Origin: Trebouxia sp. TZW2008
Taxonomy: Eukaryota > Chlorophyta > Trebouxiophyceae > Trebouxiales > Trebouxiaceae
DNA: 64,000 bases
Assembly (NCBI GenBank): GCA_002118135.1
Contig: BDIU01000413.1
Location: 18,822-82,821, forward strand
Reading direction: 5' to 3'
The notes beneath the pieces are model-generated. The model did no database searches. It saw only the letters and a list, made by a program, of their open reading frames with translations, and was not told where the DNA came from. A program made the position numbers and the translations under genes. This document shows, piece after piece, positions 46,001-55,765 of the stretch. Each line of letters begins with the position of its first letter. Position 1 is the first letter of the stretch.

Positions 46001-49000
46001 GTTGACAAGCTTACTGGACGTAGGAGCTGAGCATTTCCCTTGTTTCCCTTCATTGCAAAAGAAATCAGGTTTATCTAGTCATGGGTGTCACAAATGTCTA
46101 TTGACGAGCCTACTTTTTGACACAGTGCGCTGCAAAGAGAGCAGGCAGTGTCATACAGTCAAGTTTCCGACAACTGCAATCAAAAAGCATGATTGATGCA
46201 GCATACAGCCAAGAGAGCGACCAGATGCATACAGTGAGTGGTTGCCATGAAGTGAATAACACGAAATTTGTATTCTTACTCTTAATGTCTTAGGCTTAAA
46301 GAGCCAAACAAGCTTGACTGATGCAGGAGCGTAGCTGGAAAATGTCATGAACTTGTAATTCTGCTCCCAACGTCTAAGGCTTGAACAGCACAAACAAGCT
46401 TGACTGATGCAGGAGCTGAGCTGGCAAATGTCATGAACGAGGCAGCTCTGTCAGCAATCAAGCGCGGCTCCAACACCATTGCCATGAAAGACATCTACGG
46501 TTCAATGGACCGGGTGACTCTGGTGAGCAAAAATGCTTCTGGAAAGTGTGTGCCAACAGGCTAATGTGCCTGATGTTGTAAGTCAGGCCTGCCTAGGATG
46601 GATTGGGCCATAAAGTCACATCTGTGTTGTTGTCACAGGCAATGCATTGCAAAGTGGAAGCATGAGATTGCAGTGTCTATGCACAAGTTTGCCATCTAAT
46701 TTCATGATTTGTCACTATCACTAGCAGCCTGGCAAATAGATACAGCAGTGATGTTAATGGAAGTAGAGAATACTGTGCAAAACATCATCTAGAAAGCATG
46801 ATTGCTCTTACTGATTTGTGCAAGAAGCCATGTCAAGAACTGGGCTGTTCGATCAAAAAACGTAATTTTGGATGTCCTGAAGACAATCAGGCTCTTTATT
46901 GTGTTGAACACAAAAAGCATCGCTTGATTAATGTTCACCATGCTTAACGAGCCAGCATCATGGACCTCAATTTGCTGCTTTGGAACAAAAGCAGTTGTGG
47001 TGCGACACCAAGTCCTGCCTTTCCAAACTCTGCGCTTTGTTGTGCAAGGCTTCCTATGTATTACCTGCCGTACATTTTGTCACACAGCAACTTGATTTCT
47101 TCAGAACTGTTACAATCACTGTTCTGCTCACACTTTGAGCATGTGCCAGGGCTTGAGGCGGCCACGCTTGTCAGAGCAGTCAGAAGCCAAGAAGGGCTTT
47201 GCTGTGTACGAGGTTGGCAAAGGTATAGTGGGCACACTGCTGAGGGAGCAGACTGGCCGCCTTGAGGCAGTTGACAGAGTCTCCCTTGTTCCTAGGGGCA
47301 GGTCAGTGCCCTCATATGTGCAATCTTACTGATCAGACGTCTGTGGTTGTCTTCTCTTGCACATCAGCATGTGTATTGATCCAATTGCATGCTGCTATCC
47401 CGACTGAGGGAGCAGGCAGGCCGCCTTGAGGCACTTGACAGAGTGTCCATTGTACCTAGGCGCAGGTCCGTGTCCTGCAGTCTACCATGGCACATAGCTC
47501 AGGCTCTGTCATTGTTCTTTTGTACATGTCAGCACATGTGTGAGGTTGGCAAACGCATAGTGGGCACATTGTTGAGGGAGCAAACAGGCCACCTTGAGGC
47601 ACTTGACAGAGTCATCATTGTGCCTAGGGGCAGGTCAGTGCCCTCATACGTGCAGCCCTCATACGTGCAATCTCACTGATCAGACGTCTGTGGTTGTCTT
47701 CTCTTGCATATCAGCATGTGTACTGATACAACTGCATGCTGTTATCCTGACTGAGGGAGCAGATTGGCTGCCTTGAGGCACTTGATTGAGTATCCACTGT
47801 GCCCAGGGGCAGCTCGGCGTCCTGCAGTGCGTGATGATCTACATTTAGTGCTTGCTGTTGTTCTTGCTGACACCTTGGCTCATGCACACGCAACATCATG
47901 CATGTGACGCTTGCCCTGCTGGATGAACAGACTGGCCGTCGTGATGCACTTGACAGAGAACCTATTGTTTCCTTAGGGCAGTCTACTTTTCTGCAGTCTG
48001 CGATGCCCCACATCTAATGCTCGTCACTGTCCAGCGGTTCATTTCACACATAGGCAGTCCTGGGCATGGTTGCTAAGTTACAGGTCATTGTAGGTGGCAA
48101 AGCAGCTTTTCTGGCAGCATCACGCGGTTGCTGTCCTTGTCGTGCAGGTTTGCATAGAGCTCCACGACATTTCTGCAAGCTGATGACAAGTACTACACCG
48201 TAAGCACACGGGGCCGCATGGTGGACTGGTCCTGTCATGCTAGGAAGCGGAGCAGCTTTGCTTCACCATGATGACTGCTGTGATTGTCATGTAGGTTTTC
48301 ATGGAGCTCCACAACATTTCTGCAAGCTCATGACAATCAGCCAGCCATTCCTTTCCATGCTGACTGCTGTTTTGGAAATGCAGGTGTCATGGAGCTCCAC
48401 AGCGTTTCTGCAAGCGCATGACAAGTGTCACACCATGAGCACACGGGGCCGCATGATGGAGCGCTTAGAGGTGGCCATTCCTCTCCATGCTGACTGCTGT
48501 TCTTGACATGCAGGTTTGCGTGGAGCTCCACAACGTTTCTGCGCGCTGATGACGAGTATTACACCATGAGCACACGTGGCCGCATGATGGAGCGGTTACA
48601 GGTCATGCTAGCAGGCAGAGCAGCCGAGGAGGTAGCCTTCAACAGCCCCACCACCTATAGCCTCAATGACATTGAGGTACAGTGAATTCTCTTGATGCAA
48701 CTGCTTTGGTCACCACGCAAGCTGTTCACATATCAAACTGTCCTTGCTCAGAGGAATCATTGGAGTCAGAGCGCAGTGATTGCTTCCCATTGGTGTTGTC
48801 ATTACATCAAACATCAAGCGTGAAGTGTCCTTGCAAGGAGATGATGTGGGTTGACTGAAATGCGTCACACTGGTCATGCAATGACGTTTGACTTTGACCT
48901 TGCTCATCTTTTGATCTCCACTCTTCACATTCAGTATCAAAGGTTCAAGTCAGCACAAGACCGAACTGTGGACAATTGGACAGTCGATGGTTCCGGTACC

Positions 49001-52000
49001 TACCTAGCTGGGCCTGCTGAGCCTGTCTAGCACATGTCTAACGACATCAAAAATTCGCCTTTTGCAGGATGCAAGCAGACTGGCCTTGAAGATGGTGACC
49101 GACTACGGTCTCTCAGACTTTGGCATCACCACATATGCGCCAAATGCAGGGGCGAGGCGCATGAGCTATCAGGCATGCTCGTGCTGTTTGCCTTTCATTG
49201 TGCATTCAATAGATTTCTTGTACCTGGCAGCGCGCAAGCTATCAGGCATGCTTTTGTTGTGCCTTTTGTTGTGCATTCATCAGATTGCTTGTACCTGGCA
49301 GCACACAAGCTATCAGGCATGCTCGTTCTGTTTGCCTGTCATTGCACAGTTGCCAGATCCCTTGTACCTGGCAGCGTGCAAGCTATCAGGCATGCTCATT
49401 CTGTTTGCCATGTGTTGTGCACGTATCAGAATACTTGTGCCTGGCAGCACACAAGCTATATCAGGAAACTCATTATGTTTGCCTTGCATTGTGCACTTAA
49501 CAGAATAATTGTACCTGGCAGCACACAAGCTGTCAGGCATGCTCATCCTTTCTGCCTGTCGTTGTTCAACCCTCAGAATGCTTGTACCTGGCAGCACACA
49601 AGCTCTCGGGGCATGCTCATTCTGTCAGCCTCCCATTGTGCACGCGTCAGAACGATTGTGCCTGGCAGCACACAAGCTATCAGGCATGCTCGTCCTTTCT
49701 GCCTGTCGTTGTCCAACCATCAGAATGCTTGCATTTGGCAGCGCACAAGTCATTAGGCAGGCTCATTCTGTTAGCCCTCCATCGTGCACTAACCAGAATG
49801 CGTGTACCTGGCAGCACACAAGCTATAGGGATGCTCATTCTGTTTGCCTTGTGTTGTGCACTTGTTGGAACGCCTGTACCTGGCAGCTCGCAAGCTATCA
49901 AGCATGCTCATTCTTGTCCCTTTTGTTGTGCACGTATCAGAATGCTTGTACCTGGCAGCACACAAGCTATCTGGCATGCTCATTCTGTTAGCCTTGCATT
50001 GTGCACTAATCAGAACGCTTATACCTAGCAGCACACAAGCTGTCAGGCATGCTCATTCTTTCTGCCTTTCGCTGTGCACTTAATAGATCCCTTGTACCTG
50101 GCAGCACACAAGCTATCAGGCATGCTCATCCTTTCCGCCTGTTATTGCGCACTTTCCACAGGCTTGTATCAGGCATGCGCATTCTGTTTGCCTTCCATTG
50201 CGCAGTTGCCAAATTGCTTGTACCTGGCAGCACACAAGCTATCAGGCATGCTCATTCTGTTTGTCTTGTGTTGCGCACTTACCAACCAATCAATCAATCG
50301 ATCAATTCAAAAAAGAATTCTATTGTTTTCTGACCTTCAGAAGCTGAACATTACACATCCTCACCATGATGCTGGCGAGACAAGGCTTGTGTAACACACA
50401 TGTGCCAGAAGTCAAAGATGGTCACTGACAGTTATCATGACGGTCATCACTATTGTTGTCGTCATCATTGTTGTCATTGTCATAGACTGCCTGAACCTCA
50501 TGGACATATAGTCATTGCCACTGTGTGGCACATGTGCTCAGCCTTGTTGGATGGCTCAAGCATGTTGAATTCCTCTCTCTCTCTGTCTCTTGTTGACAAG
50601 CGATTCTGTTGCAGATGGATGAGGACGCAATCGACCAGAATTTATTCCGTACTCCAATAGGGCAGGCCCCGTACAATCCCTGCAGTGAGACTTGGACCGC
50701 CATCAAGTGTCAAGCCTACACCCTAGTCACCGAGGCTTACAACAAGAATCTGGTGAGCCTTCACCCACAGTGCTTACTTCACTTCAATTCATTCATTCTT
50801 GACGAGTGCTAGAGAGGCTCAGCCTCAGGCTTCTGTTCACTTGAGTGACACAAACAGATGTCACGTCCAACCTTGTGACGCACCAGCCTGTGTCAGAGCA
50901 CATAACAAATTTCACGGTGCAAAGCACCAGCCCAAACCAAGCATATGTCAAGTCATTGAGGCTTATGACAAGAATCTGGTGAGCCTTCACCCACAGTGCT
51001 TTCTCTCTCCTCTGTGAGTTGAATGACACAAACACATGTCAAGCCCACCCTTGTGATGTACCAGCCTGTGTCAGAGCACATAACAAATTTCACCCTGCAA
51101 AGCACCAGCTCAATCCCAGCATATGTCAAGTCACTGAGGCGCATGACAAGAATCTGGTGAGCCTTCACCCACAGTGCTTTTTCTCTCCTCTGTCGCTTGA
51201 ATGACACAAACACATGTCAAGCCCACCTTTGTGATGTACCAGCCTGTGTCAGATCACATAACTTCTTGCAAAGCACCAACTCACTACAAGCATATGTCAA
51301 CATCTACCTTGTCCTGCACCATCTTCTGTCAAGAGCACATCCCAGGTTCCACCTTATCCCTTGCCAGCTTGTGTGAAGAGCATATAATAGCATAGTCACT
51401 CAGGCTTATGGCAAAAATCAGGTCAGTCTACTCCCATGGTGGACTTTCTTCACCGCAATGACAAAAGCGTTTGTCAAATTTCACCTTGTGATGCACGAAA
51501 TCTTGTCAAGAGCACACAGCAAGCCCAACCTTGTTCTGTAACAACTTATGTCAAGAGCCCATGCCAACCTCATATTGTACCAGCTCACGTCCAATACCTA
51601 TATGACGCCCTGCTACAATTATGTCAGTGTCCTGTGAACTTTGCCTGCCTTAGAGGAGCCAACCATGTTGCGTGTCCAGTCTCTCAGCAGCAAGCTGAGT
51701 TTGCCATGATCTGCTTGTGTTCTGTGCTGCAAGTGTTTCGGTGTGATCTGGGGTGTGCTGTGTGAAGCTAACCTGTTCATGCCTGAGAGAGCATGAAATG
51801 ATGCGTATTGTGTGTCCAGTCTCTCAACAGCACGCTGACTTTGCCATGATTTGCTGCACTTATTGCAGCTGCTGTTCATCTTTTGGCAAAGATGGTGAAA
51901 CAGGACTTGTGCGATGCACACCTATCACAAGTGTTAAGGCTGTGACCATTGTTATTCTTCTGGCAAACATCGATGAGGTTTGTTCATTCAACAGGAAGTG

Positions 52001-52876
52001 TTGAGGCGGCATAACAATGCTTTGAGGCAAGGGGCGCTTGAGCTTCTGAGGATTGACACCTTGACTGGCCCGGCTCTGAAGGACATCATGGACAAGAACC
52101 CACCCACAGATGGCAACCAGCAGGTACAGTAACCTCTTGATATAAGGACGTTCTCGATGTAAGTACAATGCAACTGGGAATCAAGCACTGCATTCTGACT
52201 ACAGTGGTTCCTCTGAGTAAGGACAGTTTGATGTAAGGACAATTTGCTGGTAATCAAAGCAATCGTTACAAAGAGAGTTTACTGCAATGTAGTATAGCGC
52301 CTCACAGCACACACCTGTTCTACTCTGGGGCCTGTCAATCACAGCAGTGATTGTTTGATCGAACTGCTCAGCATGACATTGCTTGTTAGTTGCAATTTTG
52401 CCATCAGCAGAACGAGGCATGCTCACTCAAGACAGGCATACGTGTTGAGGCACAATGTGTGCTGTGTTTCTCTGTTGGGGTCAGGCACTACATCTGAAGC
52501 ATAATCAAGGTACGCAGACGGTCCCATTGTTAGGCGCTCTTCAAGTCGTTCCAGACATTGCACCTGATATGCTGTGATTGCATGCAGAATAGCCCATTCA
52601 TGGTTGTTGTTTGACTTGTCGCAAATTTTATACATGATGCACAGTGAATGTATGTAGGCCGGGCCATTTGTTTTGTCTGAGTTGTTGCATCATGCCTTAT
52701 GCATAGAGGTGACATGCAGATTGGCTCATTTTCCAAATCTGTTCAAGCTGCTGCAGACACAATGCCTGATGCTCAATGATGCCATGCAGGTTGGTCCATT
52801 CTTCGGTGGCGGTGGAGGCGGCAATCCCAGTGGCTCCAATGCACCAACACCTATACTCGCTGGCAGCTCAAGTTGA
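37067..52876 (+). CDS. FTSHI: FTSHI: inactive FtsH-like AAA protein lacking the zinc site, plastid type
   Basis: Firm exons: 37855-37920, 38197-39140, 39776-40067, 41314-41533, 43904-44037, 45509-45584, 46413-46522, 47150-47301, 48514-48676, 49068-49172, 50615-50752, 51995-52123 and 52790-52876 (871 codons, all phases agree). ATG 37067 and an exon near 37271 (RRPLLIRAS, transit-like) are tentative. A long acidic N-terminal domain precedes the AAA module. Walker A is GDPGVGKT (39996-40019, Asp for the usual Pro), Walker B IIFVDEID, and the second region of homology [20 protein letters not shown]. The M41 zinc motif HExxH is replaced by YEVGK (47207-47221), so proteolysis is not expected; plant FTSHI proteins share this and act in plastid import/biogenesis complexes. 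The C-terminus ends in a Gly-rich tail. Introns occupy about 80% of the gene and consist largely of exon-boundary repeats; intron 49173-50614 is GC-AG. Confidence 0.9.
39505..39720 (+). repeat. Four tandem units of about 50-60 bp in an FTSHI intron
   Basis: Units share 'gagaagctgtgtccagcat' with 1-3 changes, followed by a variable 'gtcattgtttgcctt' part. They precede the exon at 39776 and may be very decayed copies of its acceptor region ('gcaggaagccagatgtgatc'). Confidence 0.75.
40785..41250 (+). repeat. Four decayed copies of the FTSHI exon at 41314
   Basis: Copies at about 40790, 40930, 41055 and 41180 each carry the acceptor region and the exon start coding [12 protein letters not shown]; 'cctgcagatgagtggcagtg' recurs almost unchanged. 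The last copy extends furthest (to GVCAARVL). Period about 130 bp. The exon used is the fifth and last unit, the only one with a full frame and donor. Confidence 0.92.
41528..41935 (+). repeat. Three tandem copies of the donor side of the FTSHI exon 41314-41533
   Basis: Units of about 138 bp start at 41528, 41665 and 41803 with 'catcaagtgagcaagcattg' or variants and include 'ttgtgatgctcacaacaagc'. The first contains the real splice site; in the third the donor GTGAGC is GTCAGG. Confidence 0.9.
42200..43860 (+). repeat. About 14 decayed tandem copies of the FTSHI second-region-of-homology exon
   Basis: Acceptors 'tttgcaggctctgg' or variants occur at about 42209, 42348, 42470, 42585, 42722, 42869, 42933, 43066, 43217, 43281, 43420, 43563, 43637 and 43767, most followed by 'atggctgcaaccaacagggc' and a degenerate LDAALTRPG segment. 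Only the last unit (43904) continues to RFDWIVPV and a donor. Some units are short (about 65 bp, ending after 'ggactt'), giving alternating spacings and a higher-order pattern. Several stay open for more than 80 codons purely through the repeat. Confidence 0.95.
44550..45245 (+). repeat. About five decayed copies of the FTSHI exon at 45509
   Basis: Units at about 44555, 44705, 44865, 45018 and 45170 each contain 'acacacgc(a/c)aagccactgg' and 'gtggacttggctcaagtggc', matching the exon coding [18 protein letters not shown]. Each then runs into 'catcatcattgttg' intron sequence. Period about 150-160 bp. Confidence 0.92.
45250..45423 (+). mobile_element. MITE-like element 1 (TA-flanked, terminal inverted repeats)
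   Basis: The 174-bp element begins GAGTAAACTCTTGTTGTAA and ends with its inverted repeat (reverse complement CAGCAAGCTCTTGTTGTAA) and is flanked by TA on both sides. The interior has repeated 'gatgtaaggaca' motifs. TA duplication and this kind of terminus are typical of non-autonomous Tc1/mariner-pogo elements. Related copies lie at 48680 and 52127. Confidence 0.75.
46295..46360 (+). repeat. Decayed copy of the FTSHI exon at 46413
   Basis: 'acaagcttgactgatgcagg' followed by 'agcgtagctggaaaatgtca' repeats the acceptor and first bases of exon 46413-46522 about 115 bp upstream. Weaker fragments occur at about 45930-46040. Confidence 0.85.
47385..47965 (+). repeat. Four decayed copies of the FTSHI exon 47150-47301, downstream of it
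   Basis: Copies at about 47398, 47528, 47748 and 47915 match the exon's 3' half (code for [15 protein letters not shown], then VPRGR) with its donor side. The second is longest and begins at [10 protein letters not shown]. Here the intact exon is the first unit, unlike most arrays in this gene. Confidence 0.9.
48130..48480 (+). repeat. Three decayed copies of the FTSHI exon at 48514
   Basis: Units at about 48145, 48292 and 48383 carry acceptor plus 'tggagctccacaacatttct', and two include 'gagcacacggggccgcatga'. All break off before the exon's second half (LAGRAAEEV). Confidence 0.9.
48680..48857 (-). mobile_element. MITE-like element 2, starting at a 5' splice site
   Basis: It begins CAGTGAATTCTCTTGATG directly after the GTA of the donor at 48677-48679 and ends near 'gtgggttgactg'. 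The interior, including 'tcaaactgtccttgctcaga', matches the reverse complement of the element at 52127. Left flank is TA; right flank is AA. Confidence 0.65.
49173..50280 (+). repeat. GC-AG intron made of about 15 tandem units of roughly 73 bp
   Basis: The exon ends AGCTATCAG followed by GCATGC. The same 'aagctatcaggcatgctc' recurs with small changes at about 49227, 49303, 49377, 49526, 49675, 49890, 49967, 50037, 50109 and 50238, with weaker units between. Each unit also has 'cttgtacctggcagcacaca' and 'tgtttgcctt'. Thus most units contain a copy of the exon end plus its GC donor. The acceptor is far downstream at 50614. Confidence 0.93.
50880..51425 (+). repeat. Three decayed copies of the FTSHI exon 50615-50752 3' end
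   Basis: At about 50945, 51122 and 51390 the sequence 'tgaggcttatgacaagaatc' (code for TEAYDKNL) or variants and, in the first two, 'tggtgagccttcacccacag' repeat the exon end, donor and intron start. Two donors are intact GTGAGC. Period about 175 bp. Confidence 0.9.
52127..52284 (+). mobile_element. MITE-like element 3, starting at a 5' splice site
   Basis: It begins CAGTAACCTCTTGATATAAG right after the GTA of the donor at 52124-52126 and ends with the inverted repeat AGAGAGTTTACTG. It shares the 'gatgtaaggaca' and 'gtggttcctctgagtaagga' interior with element 1. Left flank TA, right flank CA. Confidence 0.7.
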
Positions 52877-53530
52877 GCTCTCATAACAGCATGGGCTCAG
52901 CATGCGGCTGCGCCTTTCGCTTGAATGTGTTCCATTGCTGCTTTGCTTGAACCCAATGGCGTATCAGTAGCTCAGCGTATGCAGGTTGGCTTGCACGCCA
53001 TGACCTAGCCAGCATTCACGTTCTCAGCAGCAAATCTTGCTGCCTAGAGGACGCTTGTGGTCATCAGTAAGCTATTCATGAATCACCTGTCAGGAGCAGG
53101 CTCTATGCAGGACGCACATTTGCACGCAATGTTCCACATACAGAATTATCCTTGGCTTTCGCCTGCCATTATCATGTCAGTGTAAAAGCAAACAGAGCAG
53201 TTGCGGAAGGGTCTAGCAAAGAAGAATGATCATTCATGAAGCGAGTTATAGCCTTGCATGGCTTCACAGCATTCGGAATGAACTGCTACTAAAGCCAAAT
53301 TGCAATAGGCCTGCCCAAATTGAATGACGAAACAACCCTGCTGTCTGCATCAAGGGGAACGGACTACATTCCATCAAATGACAACCACCATTGGACAATT
53401 CTTGGACGGACCCATCCTGCAACTAGACTCACGGTGTAGTGACTGTATACTTGGCGACATACTTGTCCTGATTTGGTAACGGTAGAAAAGATCTGAACAG
53501 GAAATGGCAAGAGTCTGCAAGTTTGCTGCT
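52877..53530. other. Convergent 3' flanks of FTSHI and YbaB/EbfC
   Basis: No gene seen. A TGTAA at 53181 could be the FTSHI poly(A) signal about 305 bp after the stop. Confidence 0.4.
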
Positions 53531-55044
53531 TCAAAGGCCGAGAGGATTTGCTCCTTGTGGCAGTCCTAAACTTGAGGACAATTCCTTCATTCTTGACTTC
53601 ATGCCCTGCAGAACAGCAGCAGACCATAGCAAACAGGCATTCAAGATCAATGCATCATTGACAAGATTTGACATGAGCTCAGCCTGAAATGACATGCTCA
53701 AGCTGCCAACTGCACAGCCTGATGCAGATAGTTGCCCAAAGGAAGGTGATGGGCATGCCAACAGCAAGCACATGCAGCGACAGAAACAAACGATACTCAA
53801 CCCTGCCAATGCTTACAGTGGTACAGGCAGTTGCAGATGTGCTCGAAGGCCATCTACACCCATGCAGTGCAAGCTGATGCCACATTACCGCAGTGCACAT
53901 CACACCAGAAGTTTACCTCAACGCTCTTTGAATGAGCGTCCCGCATAGCTTCAGTCACCAGCGCTGACAGTTTCTACGACAAAAGAGCTGGTGTTAATCT
54001 CTGTCTGAGTTACAAGTCAGGCACAGGCGGGCTTTGCACCACATACACTCCAGAGCATAGAGCAAGCACACACAGCATGCATCCAAGGCACCTCAAACAT
54101 GCATGACTCAGCTGTAGTGGGATATTGAGCATGATGTGGGACCAAGTACAAGAGAATCACGTATGACTGAACGCGCGCAACATGTATGCAAGGCAGCAGT
54201 CTGCAAGACTGCACTGCCTTAGGATGTTGATTTTGATGTACATGCAAGTAACTCACATCCGATCCCTGCTCCATGGCTGTTTCTGTGATATCAACAGACT
54301 TAGGTTCTTGGTTGCCGGACATCACAACTCTGACTGTCTCGTCGTCTGAGTACCCCTCAAATTCAGCCCTGAAAGACGCAAACCATGTTCCTACTGTATG
54401 TGTAGCACATCATGAGCGCCATCAATGCTGAATGGTGGACATTGACACAGATGCTCATGACAGCAAACACGCCATGCATGGCATGGACCATTCAACACAG
54501 CATGCATGCATGCATGCTTGACAACATGCTGACATGCACGTTTGCAACTTGGCCATGAAACCAGAAACTGTGCATATGCACACATGCTGACATACCTGGC
54601 CAGTTCTTCTTGCGCTTTGGCTGCTTCAACCTGCACTAGTTGTTGCGCCTTCTTGACATTTTCCATTATATTACCCATGTTGCCTAGTGCCCCAAAAGGG
54701 TTTTTGCCTCCTCCCTGCAAAACATATTGAAACTCACGCTGGTTCGCATCCCAGAAGCACGGAGGCAGGTGTGGGATGTGTGTTCTCACTAGTGCATGCT
54801 GCAGATTGACAGCCACTCACCCCATCACCGCCTTTGTTGCCACCGAACAATGCACGAGTCTGCAATCTCTGCGACCTCTGACACCGCGTTGGCCTGCATT
54901 TCACCATTTGACATTGACATTCGGCCAGGCTGCAGCAAAGCGCAGTCAAAGTCTGACATACCTGCATGTCTGCTGCTGGGCGTGACGGACGAAGTTAGCA
55001 GAGGACTTGGTTCCTACAGCGGTTCCGATAGCGAAGCTGGCCAT
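53531..55044 (-). CDS. ebfC: YbaB/EbfC nucleoid-associated protein, plastid form
   Basis: Six exons on the minus strand: 55044-54962, 54893-54821, 54714-54596, 54368-54257, 53973-53917 and 53605-53531; 172 residues. Residues 1 to about 50 are a Ser/Arg/Gln-rich leader ending before GGNKGGDG. The domain starts NPFGALGNMGNIMENVKKA, a long helix (QQLVQVEAAKAQEELA), then beta strands (VRVVMSGNQEPKSVDIT) and the second helix (LSALVTEAMRDAHSKSVE), ending LSSSLGLPQGANPLGL. Bacterial YbaB forms a DNA-binding dimer; plant plastid versions bind plastid DNA and are needed for plastid development. All phases agree. Residues after TETAMEQGSD correspond to the loop before helix 2, so one very small exon could be missing there. 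Confidence 0.92.
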
Positions 55045-55765
55045 GTTTGTATCGGGAACGGGAGTAATGTCGCCGCTAACGTCGCCTGCTGTCTTATCTC
55101 CGTGCTTTGTGAAGTTTCTACACGGCAGCCGTGCGCCTCAAACCGCTTGTGGTGAACCCAATGTAAAAAGGTCAGTCATGCATTCCTTGCTGCATGGGTG
55201 CAGGGAAGTGCTATTGAGCAACTGCAATTCTGCTGCTGCATGTTTTGCTTTCAGGGCAAGCATCATTTACCCGGCTGTGTCAGAAAGAAGACAATCATAT
55301 GCTGTCCCAAAGTGGCTAGCATTCCACCAAATAGCATCACCAAGTATGGGTTGTGTGTTGGTCTGCAGCTACCCATACAAGCCCAGTACCTCACACTCTG
55401 CACACTTGCTTTGCCAAGTCTACATGAGCCAAATGAGCATCAGGTCTGTTGACTCACAAAAATAACAGCTGTTGCGGATTGCACTAAGGTGACGCGCCAC
55501 AGCAGCCAGGGACCGCCGAAGGTTGCAACTGAAAAGCATGCAGCAGCTCACTCAATGCCTCTCCAATTCACCACGAGCATCAACTGCTCCTGCTCAGACT
55601 TGGCTGCAACTCAGAAACGGAGCATTCACGCCAGTTATCGTCTACGATCAATGACCGGTCAACCGCAGACCAAAATCATATCTCTCAAGGTTCTGAAGAG
55701 CTGTACATTGGTGTGTGCGTCTCTCATCACTACTGTCACTCAGGTATCCCGCTGCACTGACTCCA
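55045..55765. other. Spacer between YbaB/EbfC promoter and 3' end of CHI-fold gene
   Basis: Both neighbours are on the minus strand. The right part is the 3' flank of the CHI-fold gene and the left part the promoter of ebfC. Plus-strand frames here overlap the ebfC leader and look like shadows. Confidence 0.4.

Noticed and set aside
49173..50280. CRISPR-like regular repeat spacing
   Set aside because: Units are contiguous and degenerate, repeats extend over the whole unit with no unique spacers, and the locus is a eukaryotic intron.
49034..50394. Long open frames (up to 240 codons) in three plus-strand frames
   Set aside because: They are produced by a 73-bp intronic repeat that lacks stops; the reading repeats the same peptide in shifting frames and lies within a GC-AG intron.
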